From positions 1 through 16,088 of the forward strand of contig CAZUPR010000030.1 in the NCBI GenBank assembly GCA_964622305.1: 16,088 nucleotides of DNA, given 5' to 3'. The translations under genes and the position numbers were made by a program. A model generated the notes under the pieces. It had not been told where the DNA came from. It worked only from the letters and a program-made list of their open reading frames with translations, and did not search any database. Positions 7,540 through 13,852 of this stretch are shown piece by piece (the first letter of the stretch is position 1; each line of letters starts with the position of its first letter). The stretch is from SKKY01 sp964622305. Lineage in GTDB: Bacteria; Bacillota; Peptococcia; Peptococcales; SKKY01.

Positions 7540-9156
7540 CTATCTTACGTCAAAAACAGCCCTTAATTTAAAGAGTTTTTCTGCTGGCAGTTCCTTAACC
7601 CGGAAGCCAGTTTTTTCCTCTATTTCCTGAATTATCTTGTCTTTTGCCTCATGATTCTCAGAAATCAGGGTGAACCAGATATTATAGTTATGATTTCTTT
7701 TATAGTTATGGGTTATCCCCGGATATTCATTTAAAATCTTTGCAACTTTTTCTGTCTCTTCCTCAGGAACTTTTATAGCGCACAAAAGGCTGTGGTAACC
7801 AAGGTTTTTTGAAGAAAAAAGTCCGCCTATTCTTCTAATAATTCCCTCTTCTTTTAACTCCTTGATTCTTTCAAGAATTTCATCTTCAGAAAGACCAAGC
7901 TGATTAGCTAAGATTTTAAAGGGTTTTTCAGCCAGTGGAAAATCATATTGAATGGCCTGAAGAATTTCCTTATCAGCCTCATCCAGAATCCCAATCTCAC
8001 GGTCAGTCAGATAACAGGCCGGATCTTCCATCCAAAAATCATCATAAACAGCCTCTGCCCTGGGACGGAAATTACCATTACACATGGATAAATATTGGCA
8101 TTTGGAACATCTGCCCTTAAGGAGGGGTTTTCTGTCTTTTAAGCCCTCTAGAACAGGATGCTCTGCCTCTGTCCAAATCTGGCTAAATTTCTTTTCCCTG
8201 ATGTTACCAAAAGTGTGATTCATGGTAAACTGATCGGCATGAACATTCCCAGCCCAATCAATTTCACCAAAGGCGATGCCGGAACGGTTGCCACCATTAC
8301 GGCTGATCAGCTCGTAAATCCTTTCTGCCCTTTGGGGATCCTTTTTTAAATATGATTTATAAATGTAGACTGCATCACAATGGTTATCAACAGTCAAAAT
8401 TTCCTTGGCCATACCTCTTTCGTAAAAATCTATAGTTCTGGCAACCAGTTTGTCGATAACTTTTCTCTTTTCCTCATGACTGATATCTTCATTAATAAGT
8501 TCCTTGCCTCTGCCTGAATAAACCAGGTGGTAGAAACAAACTCTAGGGATATCTTCTTTTTCTATCAGGTCAAAAATACCATCAATTTCCTGGTAGTTGT
8601 GCTTGTTTATAGTAAAACGCAGGCCCACCTTCTGACCAACTTCACGACAATTGCGGATACCTTCCAAGGCCTTCTCAAAGGCTCTTTGGTTGCCCCTGAA
8701 CTTATTATTTGTTCCTTCAAGCCCATCCAGACTAATGCCAACGTAACTGATTCCTATATCCTTAATTTTTTGAGCCACTTCTTTGGTAATTAAAGTTCCA
8801 TTACTGGAAATAGTTACCCGCAAACCCTTGGAAACCGCATATTGGCAAACTTCAAAAATATCAGGTCTGATCAAAGGCTCGCCGCCAGAAACCAGAAGAA
8901 CTGGGGCCTTAAAATCTGCCAGATCATCAATCATTGCCTTGGCTTCCTGAGTGGACAACTCACCAGGAGCCGGGCCACCATCAGCCTGGGCATAGCAATG
9001 TATGCATTTTAGATTGCAGGCTTTAGTGGCATTCCAAACCACAACCGGCCCGTGGCCTTGAAGGGCACCATGCCTGGTATTTCTTGAATGAGGACTATAT
9101 CTTAAAGAATCACCAAAATTATCACTTTCTGTAACTAATTTACTAATACTAATCAT
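7540..9156 (-). CDS. AhbC/NirJ-like radical SAM enzyme fused to an AhbA-like siroheme decarboxylase domain
   Basis: 538 residues, about 150 longer than usual AhbC or NirJ. Residues 40-250 are a radical SAM core with the CX3CX2C motif (C47, C51, C54), GGEP (91-94) and SPASM-type C-terminal cysteines (C350, C353, C359, C381). The region around RNGGNRSG (286-293) and CNGNFRPRAEA (359-369) is typical of haem d1/alternative-haem radical SAM proteins. Residues 388-538 are a complete AhbA-like Lrp/AsnC domain with RRIG (441-444), SSKNLGY (448-454) and ITHNYKR (481-487). The protein would therefore join siroheme decarboxylation with the next radical step, removal of acetate groups (AhbC). An AhbD or NirJ role for the radical SAM half cannot be excluded. 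The ATG follows AGGTGG. First gene of the dense operon. Confidence 0.85.
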   Translation of the reverse strand: MISISKLVTESDNFGDSLRYSPHSRNTRHGALQGHGPVVVWNATKACNLKCIHCYAQADGGPAPGELSTQEAKAMIDDLADFKAPVLLVSGGEPLIRPDIFEVCQYAVSKGLRVTISSNGTLITKEVAQKIKDIGISYVGISLDGLEGTNNKFRGNQRAFEKALEGIRNCREVGQKVGLRFTINKHNYQEIDGIFDLIEKEDIPRVCFYHLVYSGRGKELINEDISHEEKRKVIDKLVARTIDFYERGMAKEILTVDNHCDAVYIYKSYLKKDPQRAERIYELISRNGGNRSGIAFGEIDWAGNVHADQFTMNHTFGNIREKKFSQIWTEAEHPVLEGLKDRKPLLKGRCSKCQYLSMCNGNFRPRAEAVYDDFWMEDPACYLTDREIGILDEADKEILQAIQYDFPLAEKPFKILANQLGLSEDEILERIKELKEEGIIRRIGGLFSSKNLGYHSLLCAIKVPEEETEKVAKILNEYPGITHNYKRNHNYNIWFTLISENHEAKDKIIQEIEEKTGFRVKELPAEKLFKLRAVFDVR

Positions 9157-9173
9157 TGCTCCACCTCTTTTTG

Positions 9174-9223
9174 CATTTGGGGACGCAACATTCTGTCCGG
9201 ACAGAATGTTGCGTCCCCATTTG
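9174..9223. repeat. Dispersed 50-bp palindromic repeat, copy 2
   Basis: Second copy of the element at 2-51. Positions 9178-9219 form a perfect 42-nt palindrome centred on CTGTCCGGACAG. It differs from copy 1 by C instead of T at the centre (9197) and TT instead of AA near the right end (9220-9221). It fills most of the 76-nt gap between the lipoprotein stop and the start of the radical SAM gene, ending 18 nt before that ATG. A short direct repeat, TTTGTTAC, at 9220-9227 and 9229-9236 adjoins it and overlaps the lipoprotein stop codon. Confidence 0.9.
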
Positions 9224-9232
9224 TTACATTTG

Positions 9233-9958
9233 TTACTTGGTTCTTGATAAATTGTATTCTTTTATTTCATTATCTTCTTTTACTTTAATTTTTACTTCTG
9301 TTTCTGTTCTGCCTGCCAGTCTGTAGGTCGCTTCGCTAATGCCTAGTTCAAAATCTTCTACTGCCACATCGTCAACAGCTAAAAGCTGACTGCCTTTTTT
9401 TAATCCCGCCTCTAATGCCGGAGAATCATCAGTAAAATCCATTATTTTAATGATATTATCCTCAAGGCCAAGAATCAAACCAGGGTCAGCCTCAACCATC
9501 TTGGTGGTGTAAATATAATCATCTTCATCTATGGTAGCTGTAACGCTGTTAATCAAATCATTTTTGAAAACAAAAAATTCGTAACTCTTATAGGGTTCTA
9601 TCCCTGAAATTTTCAAAAGATGTGTTGAGTTTTCCAAACTAACCAAGATTCCACCATTGGTGTTTTCCATGCTCAGTATTTTTAAATCATGCTTTAAAAG
9701 TTGATTTTTATTGATAGCAGCCTTAATGACATCAGCGCCTACATATTTTTGGCCGCCCTCTTCATATTCAAACTTTTTTCCGAAAAACTTTATGGCTTCC
9801 TCAAAGTCACCAGCTTGATAAAACTTGTAATATTCCTTAAGAATATCCTGATACTTATCTGCCTCTTCCTGGCTTAATTCTTTGCCACTACAACCTGACA
9901 AGACTAAAAGCAGGGAAAGAGCTATAATAGCATAAAATATAATTTTCTTTTTCTTCAC
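9233..9958 (-). CDS. Predicted lipoprotein with NTF2-like and C-terminal PDZ domains
   Basis: 241 residues from a GTG at 9958, chosen because it gives a classic lipoprotein signal (KKKK, a hydrophobic stretch, lipobox LSGC with Cys23) and AAAGGATGG lies upstream. ATG codons at 9982 and 10036 are in frame but extend the signal peptide oddly and lack a clear ribosome site. The mature protein should be anchored to the outer face of the membrane. The first half, with helical YYKFYQAGDFEEAIKFF, resembles DUF3887/NTF2-like ligand-binding folds. The C-terminal half has a PDZ pattern (SPALEAGLKKGSQLLAVDD). No catalytic motif is seen and the function is unknown. It reads in the same direction as the haem/Etf operon, with no clear promoter between them, so it may be its first gene. 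Confidence 0.75.
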   Translation of the reverse strand: MKKKKIIFYAIIALSLLLVLSGCSGKELSQEEADKYQDILKEYYKFYQAGDFEEAIKFFGKKFEYEEGGQKYVGADVIKAAINKNQLLKHDLKILSMENTNGGILVSLENSTHLLKISGIEPYKSYEFFVFKNDLINSVTATIDEDDYIYTTKMVEADPGLILGLEDNIIKIMDFTDDSPALEAGLKKGSQLLAVDDVAVEDFELGISEATYRLAGRTETEVKIKVKEDNEIKEYNLSRTK

Positions 9959-9988
9959 TTTCTTTTCTCGCCATCCTTTCATACAATA

Positions 9989-10017
9989 AGGATAACACTT
10001 ATGGGCAAGAGGTACAA
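9989..10017 (-). promoter_or_regulatory. Weak candidate promoter for the lipoprotein gene
   Basis: On the minus strand TTGTAC (10017-10012) and TATCCT (9994-9989) are separated by 17 nt and lie just before the GTG at 9958. The match to consensus is moderate. The 80-nt divergent gap to the manganese exporter gene also has a TACAAT (10013-10018) on the plus strand, but with no convincing -35. Confidence 0.3.
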
Positions 10018-10038
10018 TAAAAAGAGGGGGTTGCAAGA

Positions 10039-10602
10039 ATGCTTTGGGCAGAAATTTTTCTTCTGGGTCTTGCCCTGTCTATGGATGCTTTTGCAGTGGC
10101 ACTTTGCAAGGGTTTGAATATGAATGGCAAGAGTCTGAAACCTGCCTTTGTAATTGCCTTGTTTTTTGGCTTTTTTCAGGGATTTATGCCTCTTTTGGGC
10201 TGGCTTTTGGGCCAACAATTTGAAAGTATAATAGCCCCCATCGATCATTGGCTGGCTTTTATCCTCTTAGGACTGATTGGGGTGAATATGATCAGAGAAG
10301 GTATTCAATCCACTCCCCATGCTAACTGTTCTTACAAGACAGACTATAGGGAACTATTTCTTTTATCTATCGCAACCAGTATTGATGCGCTGGTTGTTGG
10401 AATAACCCTGGCCTTTCTCCAGGTTTCAATTGTCTTTTCTGTCCTTACTATTGCTGTCATAACCTTTTTTATGTCCCTTTTGGGGGTAATAATTGGTAAA
10501 AGATTTGGCCTCCACCAAAAAAATTATGCCGAGATTTTTGGCGGCATAATTCTGATTTTTATTGGTTTAAGAATACTAGTGGAACACTTGGCTATAATTT
10601 AA
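10039..10602 (+). CDS. mntP: Manganese efflux pump MntP
   Basis: 187 residues with six predicted membrane helices in two related halves. Family motifs are clear: LALSMDAFAVALCKG (11-25) with D16, FGFFQGFMPLLGW (43-55), DHWLAF (69-74) and the repeat-like ATSIDALVVGI (112-122) with D116. MntP (YebN) exports Mn2+ and protects against manganese overload. The ATG at 10039 is preceded by AGAGGGGG. It is divergent from the lipoprotein gene. In other bacteria mntP is often under a yybP-ykoY manganese riboswitch, but the roughly 80-nt upstream gap here seems too short for one. Its stop codon lies inside a terminator shared with the convergent cyclic-di-GMP gene. Confidence 0.92.
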   Translation: MLWAEIFLLGLALSMDAFAVALCKGLNMNGKSLKPAFVIALFFGFFQGFMPLLGWLLGQQFESIIAPIDHWLAFILLGLIGVNMIREGIQSTPHANCSYKTDYRELFLLSIATSIDALVVGITLAFLQVSIVFSVLTIAVITFFMSLLGVIIGKRFGLHQKNYAEIFGGIILIFIGLRILVEHLAII

Positions 10603-10631
10603 AAAGCCCCCATCTAGCAGGAGGCTTTTTT
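10601..10631. terminator. Bidirectional terminator overlapping two convergent gene ends
   Basis: AAAAAGCC-CCC pairs with GG-A-GGCTTTTT around a loop of about 8 nt, with A and T runs on the two flanks, so it works in both directions. The left arm overlaps the last base of the mntP stop codon, and the right arm encodes the last residues (KKASC) of the convergent gene. The two coding regions are only 11 nt apart. Confidence 0.8.
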
Positions 10632-12932
10632 AAGCACCTTTTCAACAAAAATATTTACTACCTCCGGATCAAACTGACTGCCTGAATGTTTTCTTAGCTC
10701 CATAACAGCCTGATTCTTACTCAATGGCAGTCTGTAGGTCCTGTAATTTGTCATTGCGTCATAAGCATCGGCAACAGCAATGACCCTGGCTTTAAAAGGG
10801 ATGTCCTCCCCTTTAAGTCCATCTGGATAACCACTGCCATCCCAGCGTTCATGGTGGGATGCAACAATTTGGGCAATATCCCTGTATTCCTCGGTTGTCG
10901 CTAAAATAGCCGCCCCCTTGGCTGAATGCTGCTTCATAATTTCCCATTCTTCAGAGTCCAGTTTATCTGGCTTGTTTAAAATACTTCCATCCACACCAAT
11001 TTTACCAATATCATGCAAACTTCCGGCAACCTTCATCTTGTTAAGGTGGTCAGAGGATAAATTCATGGCCTTACCAATGGCATAACTATACTCGCCAACC
11101 CTTTCTGAATGTTTTTGTTCCCTGACACTCTTTTGGAAAAGAGTGGACATCATAGCCTTTATCATATGACCACGGGCCGAACGGCTGTTATAATATTTCC
11201 GCCTATAAAGATGTCCTTCGGCTTGTTTTAGTAAACTGTCAATGCTCCCTCTGTTCTCTGTCTGAATTCCATAACCAAAGGAAACAGATAGATATATTTC
11301 CTGTTCACTTTGTTCGCATACAATAACATATTTTTCCAGCTCTTTTTCAAGAAAGTCTGTATAGTTTTCTATTTCTTTTTCATTGGCCTGGGTGAAGATT
11401 ATGGCAAACTCATCACCACTAATCCTGGAGATATTGGTATTCTCTGGCAGATGTTTTTTTATCTCCTGGGCTGCTTTTTTTAGGGTCTCATCGCCAATTC
11501 TCATACCATAACTGTCATTTATTAATTTCAAGCCATTAATATCTGCCAAGATTATAGCCAAAGGATAGTTAGTTGCTTTGTTTAATTTTGTGAAAAGCTC
11601 CTCAAAATAGCGTCGATTATAAGCATTAGTCAGATGGTCGTGATAGGCGAGATAAGTAATATCATCCAGAGCCTTTGCCTTGTCTGAAATATCAAAAACT
11701 ATTGAAAAGAATACCTTTTTTCCTTCATAGTCTATTAAAGTAGTGGAAACATCAACCGTCTTAATCTCGCCATTTTTTAGTTTATGATGCGAAATAAAAT
11801 TATTTTGATTATTGTTTTTTGCTATCTCAAGCCTATGTTCCATGCCCTCCCTGCCCAGCATATTAATCTCATGAACCGTCAAATCCAAAATTTCTTCCAT
11901 ACTATAACCATAAAAATCAAGTGCCGAGGGATTGGCATAGAGAACTTTTTGTGTTTCTGAATCAATAAAGAGCATAACCGCCTTATGACCCTCGATGGCC
12001 AGGCGTAACTCCTTTTCCCTGTTTTCTTTTTCTTTTTTATCTTCATAAATTAACCAGGCACTTTGAGCAATGATTGTAAGATGGCTAAGATCAAGCTCAT
12101 TATAATCCGTTTTTTTATTGGCCATTCCAACTGTGGCAACAATTTTTCCATTATGAAAAACTGGTAAACTCATATAGTTTTTTAATTGGACATGGCCCTC
12201 AGGGTAGCCCTTTTTTAAGGGATGGTCAGCAGCAAAATCATTTAAAACTATAGATTTCCCCTGCCTTATAACCTCACCCCAGATACCAGTTTCTTTTAAC
12301 TTATAGCTACAAGAATATTCTGGAATCTTGCAAGCATCCTCAACACCCTCAGTCCAGACCTCAAGAGTAAGAACTTCTCTTTCCTCATCATATAGGAAAA
12401 TATAGCCATGCTCACTTTCTGTAAGCTCGCGGCCTTTTGATAAGACTGTGTCAAGCCATTCTCTTTTATTATCAAAATTATGGCCATAAATATCAATCAA
12501 TGCATTTTGCCTTTGTAAAACTTTTTTTGTTTCCAGAAATTCGGTTTTTAATTCTTTTTCAGCAGTAATATCTTCGGTAATAGTAATAAAAAATCCCTTT
12601 TCCGGCGAAAAGGCCCTGATCCTGTACCATTTAGCTAATGGAGTGAAAAACTCTTCAAAACTTAGGCTGCCACCCTCAAGGGCAATTTTGCCATAACTGG
12701 AAATCCAGTCAAAATTATCCTTTTTAATTGTAGGTATAATTTCTGTTATCTTTTTGTTGATAGTTTCTTCCCTTAACATGCCGGTCATTTTTTCAAATTC
12801 TTTATTTAAGTCCCGGTAAATATAATCAATTGGATGACCATCCTGATTACAGATAATCTCATGAAGGGCGTAACCCATTGGCATTTCTCTTAGTATTTTT
12901 GCTGGAAAACCAGCCTGCAGCATCTTATCCAC
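10614..12932 (-). CDS. Cyclic-di-GMP sensor protein: PAS-GAF-PAS-GGDEF-HD-GYP
   Basis: At least 772 residues, no membrane helix, so cytoplasmic. Order: PAS (about 8-125), GAF (about 155-297), PAS (about 308-418), diguanylate cyclase GGDEF (about 425-585) and HD-GYP phosphodiesterase (about 590-765). The cyclase active site reads SGDEF (505-509), a variant compatible with activity, with conserved D464 and N466 in ADINGLKLIND. The HD-GYP domain keeps H640-D641 (HDIGK), HHERWDGSGYP (693-703) and the DAYDAMTNYR stretch, so it should cleave c-di-GMP. The protein may thus make and break the messenger under control of ligand or redox sensing. The start is uncertain: GTG 12932 and ATG 12923 lack a good ribosome site, and the frame stays open into the N gap. 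Confidence 0.9.
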   Translation of the reverse strand: MDKMLQAGFPAKILREMPMGYALHEIICNQDGHPIDYIYRDLNKEFEKMTGMLREETINKKITEIIPTIKKDNFDWISSYGKIALEGGSLSFEEFFTPLAKWYRIRAFSPEKGFFITITEDITAEKELKTEFLETKKVLQRQNALIDIYGHNFDNKREWLDTVLSKGRELTESEHGYIFLYDEEREVLTLEVWTEGVEDACKIPEYSCSYKLKETGIWGEVIRQGKSIVLNDFAADHPLKKGYPEGHVQLKNYMSLPVFHNGKIVATVGMANKKTDYNELDLSHLTIIAQSAWLIYEDKKEKENREKELRLAIEGHKAVMLFIDSETQKVLYANPSALDFYGYSMEEILDLTVHEINMLGREGMEHRLEIAKNNNQNNFISHHKLKNGEIKTVDVSTTLIDYEGKKVFFSIVFDISDKAKALDDITYLAYHDHLTNAYNRRYFEELFTKLNKATNYPLAIILADINGLKLINDSYGMRIGDETLKKAAQEIKKHLPENTNISRISGDEFAIIFTQANEKEIENYTDFLEKELEKYVIVCEQSEQEIYLSVSFGYGIQTENRGSIDSLLKQAEGHLYRRKYYNSRSARGHMIKAMMSTLFQKSVREQKHSERVGEYSYAIGKAMNLSSDHLNKMKVAGSLHDIGKIGVDGSILNKPDKLDSEEWEIMKQHSAKGAAILATTEEYRDIAQIVASHHERWDGSGYPDGLKGEDIPFKARVIAVADAYDAMTNYRTYRLPLSKNQAVMELRKHSGSQFDPEVVNIFVEKVLKKASC

Positions 12933-12939
12933 GATTGCG

Positions 12940-13039
12940 NNNNNNNNNNNNNNNNNNNNNNNNNNNNNNNNNNNNNNNNNNNNNNNNNNNNNNNNNNNNN
13001 NNNNNNNNNNNNNNNNNNNNNNNNNNNNNNNNNNNNNNN
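12940..13039. other. Assembly gap of 100 N
   Basis: Exactly 100 N, the usual placeholder for a gap of unknown length. It hides the probable N-terminus and promoter of the cyclic-di-GMP gene on the left and the first part of the DUF488 gene on the right. The DUF488 gene alone should need about 105 nt more, so the true gap is probably larger than shown. Confidence 0.98.
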
Positions 13040-13297
13040 GAAAAAGCTGCTCTGGATGAGTGGGCCAAAGATTTTACTCCATCTAACCAACTGCGGCAAA
13101 GTATTCATCATGAGGATATTAGCTGGGATGATTTCGCTTTGAACTATGAAGAAGAACTTGTTAAGAATGAAGCTTTCCCCGAGTGGAAAAATGAAATTCA
13201 GAATAAATTAAAAAAGCAGCCGGTTACTCTGGTAACAGCTGCCAAGCTGGAACCACAAAACCATGCTGCTATTTTGCGAAATATTTTATTGAAGTAA
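13040..13297 (+). CDS. DUF488 (YeaO-like) protein, 5' end lost in gap
   Basis: 85 codons remain, in frame from the first base after the gap to TAA at 13295-13297. The sequence matches the C-terminal two thirds of YeaO-like DUF488 proteins: ALDEWAKDFTPSNQLR, then YEEEL, KKQPVTLVTAAK and NHAAILRNIL. About 35 N-terminal residues, including the usual VDRLWPRG region, lie in the gap. The biochemical role of this family is unknown. It converges on the metal-ATPase operon, and a strong terminator follows 27 nt after the stop. Coding that appears to run from 12878 through the gap is an artefact of reading N bases. Confidence 0.88.
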   Translation, partial: EKAALDEWAKDFTPSNQLRQSIHHEDISWDDFALNYEEELVKNEAFPEWKNEIQNKLKKQPVTLVTAAKLEPQNHAAILRNILLK

Positions 13298-13324
13298 ATA
13301 GGAAAAGTCCTAAGAATCAGGCTG

Positions 13325-13361
13325 GAAGACTCAGAGCCATACTACTGAGTCTTCTTTTTTT
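13325..13361 (+). terminator. Rho-independent terminator after the DUF488 gene
   Basis: A perfect 10-bp stem (13325-13334 with 13345-13354, GAAGACTCAG/CTGAGTCTTC) with a 10-nt loop is followed by seven T. It ends plus-strand transcription. The same bases code for the last residues of the truncated nitroreductase on the minus strand, where no T-run follows. Confidence 0.88.
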
Positions 13362-13561
13362 GCAGTGCCAGGGGCAGCGCCTTTGTCAGCTACTTGACCA
13401 TTACAAGCCAGCCCATCAGCCACTACATAAAACTTCCAGGGCTGTCTGTTCTTTGATGAAGGGGCCAAAATCCCAGCATCAATAACTGCTTCAATCTCTT
13501 CTCTGGACAGTGCCTTCTCCTGGTACTTCCTTATACTGCGTCTGTTTTTTATTGCATACAT
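13331..13561 (-). pseudogene. Truncated nitroreductase-family gene
   Basis: 76 codons from the ATG at 13561, which has AGGTGA before it; a GTG at 13567 is also possible. Residues 1-47 are a typical nitroreductase N-terminus, with RRSIRKY and LAPSSKNRQPWKFYVV, the FMN-phosphate-binding start of the fold. The family normally runs to about 170-200 residues. Here the match stops after FYVV and a 29-residue tail (ADGLACNGQVADKGAAPGTA and on) of different, Gly/Ala-rich character follows, ending inside the terminator of the convergent gene. The protein would lack most of the FMN and dimer interface. It is best read as a remnant left by a deletion, though a short expressed form cannot be excluded. 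Last in the metal-ATPase operon, 26 nt after the HMA gene. Confidence 0.7.
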
Positions 13562-13587
13562 AATCACCTGTCACCTCATAAAAAACC

Positions 13588-13821
13588 TTATTTCGCCTTT
13601 ACCTGCGATTTTTTCACTTCGTATCCCAGTGCAGTGATTGCCTTTTCTGCATCATCAACTGACAGCTTTTCATCATCAAAATCAAATTTTGCCTTGCTGG
13701 AGTTGAATGATATTTTTATGCTTTCCTGGTCCACACCATCCAGGGACTTTACCGCGTTTTCGATCTTTAGGACACAAGAGGGACATGTTAAAGTTTCAAG
13801 TTGAATTGTTGCTGTTTTCAT
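13588..13821 (-). CDS. Heavy-metal-associated (HMA) domain protein, CopZ-like
   Basis: 77 residues forming a single HMA ferredoxin-like fold with the metal motif TCPSC (C13, C16), in place of the more common MTCxxC: the Met before the Thr is Leu. Small free HMA proteins carry Cu(I) or other soft metals to P1B ATPases. The gene lies 31 nt after the ATPase gene, which itself has no N-terminal HMA domain, so this protein is the likely in-trans metal donor or sensor domain. AAAGGAAG precedes the ATG. The metal cannot be fixed from the motif alone. Confidence 0.9.
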   Translation of the reverse strand: MKTATIQLETLTCPSCVLKIENAVKSLDGVDQESIKISFNSSKAKFDFDDEKLSVDDAEKAITALGYEVKKSQVKAK

Positions 13822-13852
13822 ATTTTATTCTTCCTTTCTTTCTAAAAAATTT

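Noticed and set aside
9959..10038. yybP-ykoY manganese riboswitch before mntP
   Set aside because: Only about 80 nt separate the divergent genes, and no matching conserved stem-loops or terminator are visible.
12878..13297. A plus-strand reading frame of 139 codons that runs through the N gap
   Set aside because: Its first 20 codons are antisense to the cyclic-di-GMP gene and the middle is N. Only the part after 13040 is real coding sequence (DUF488).
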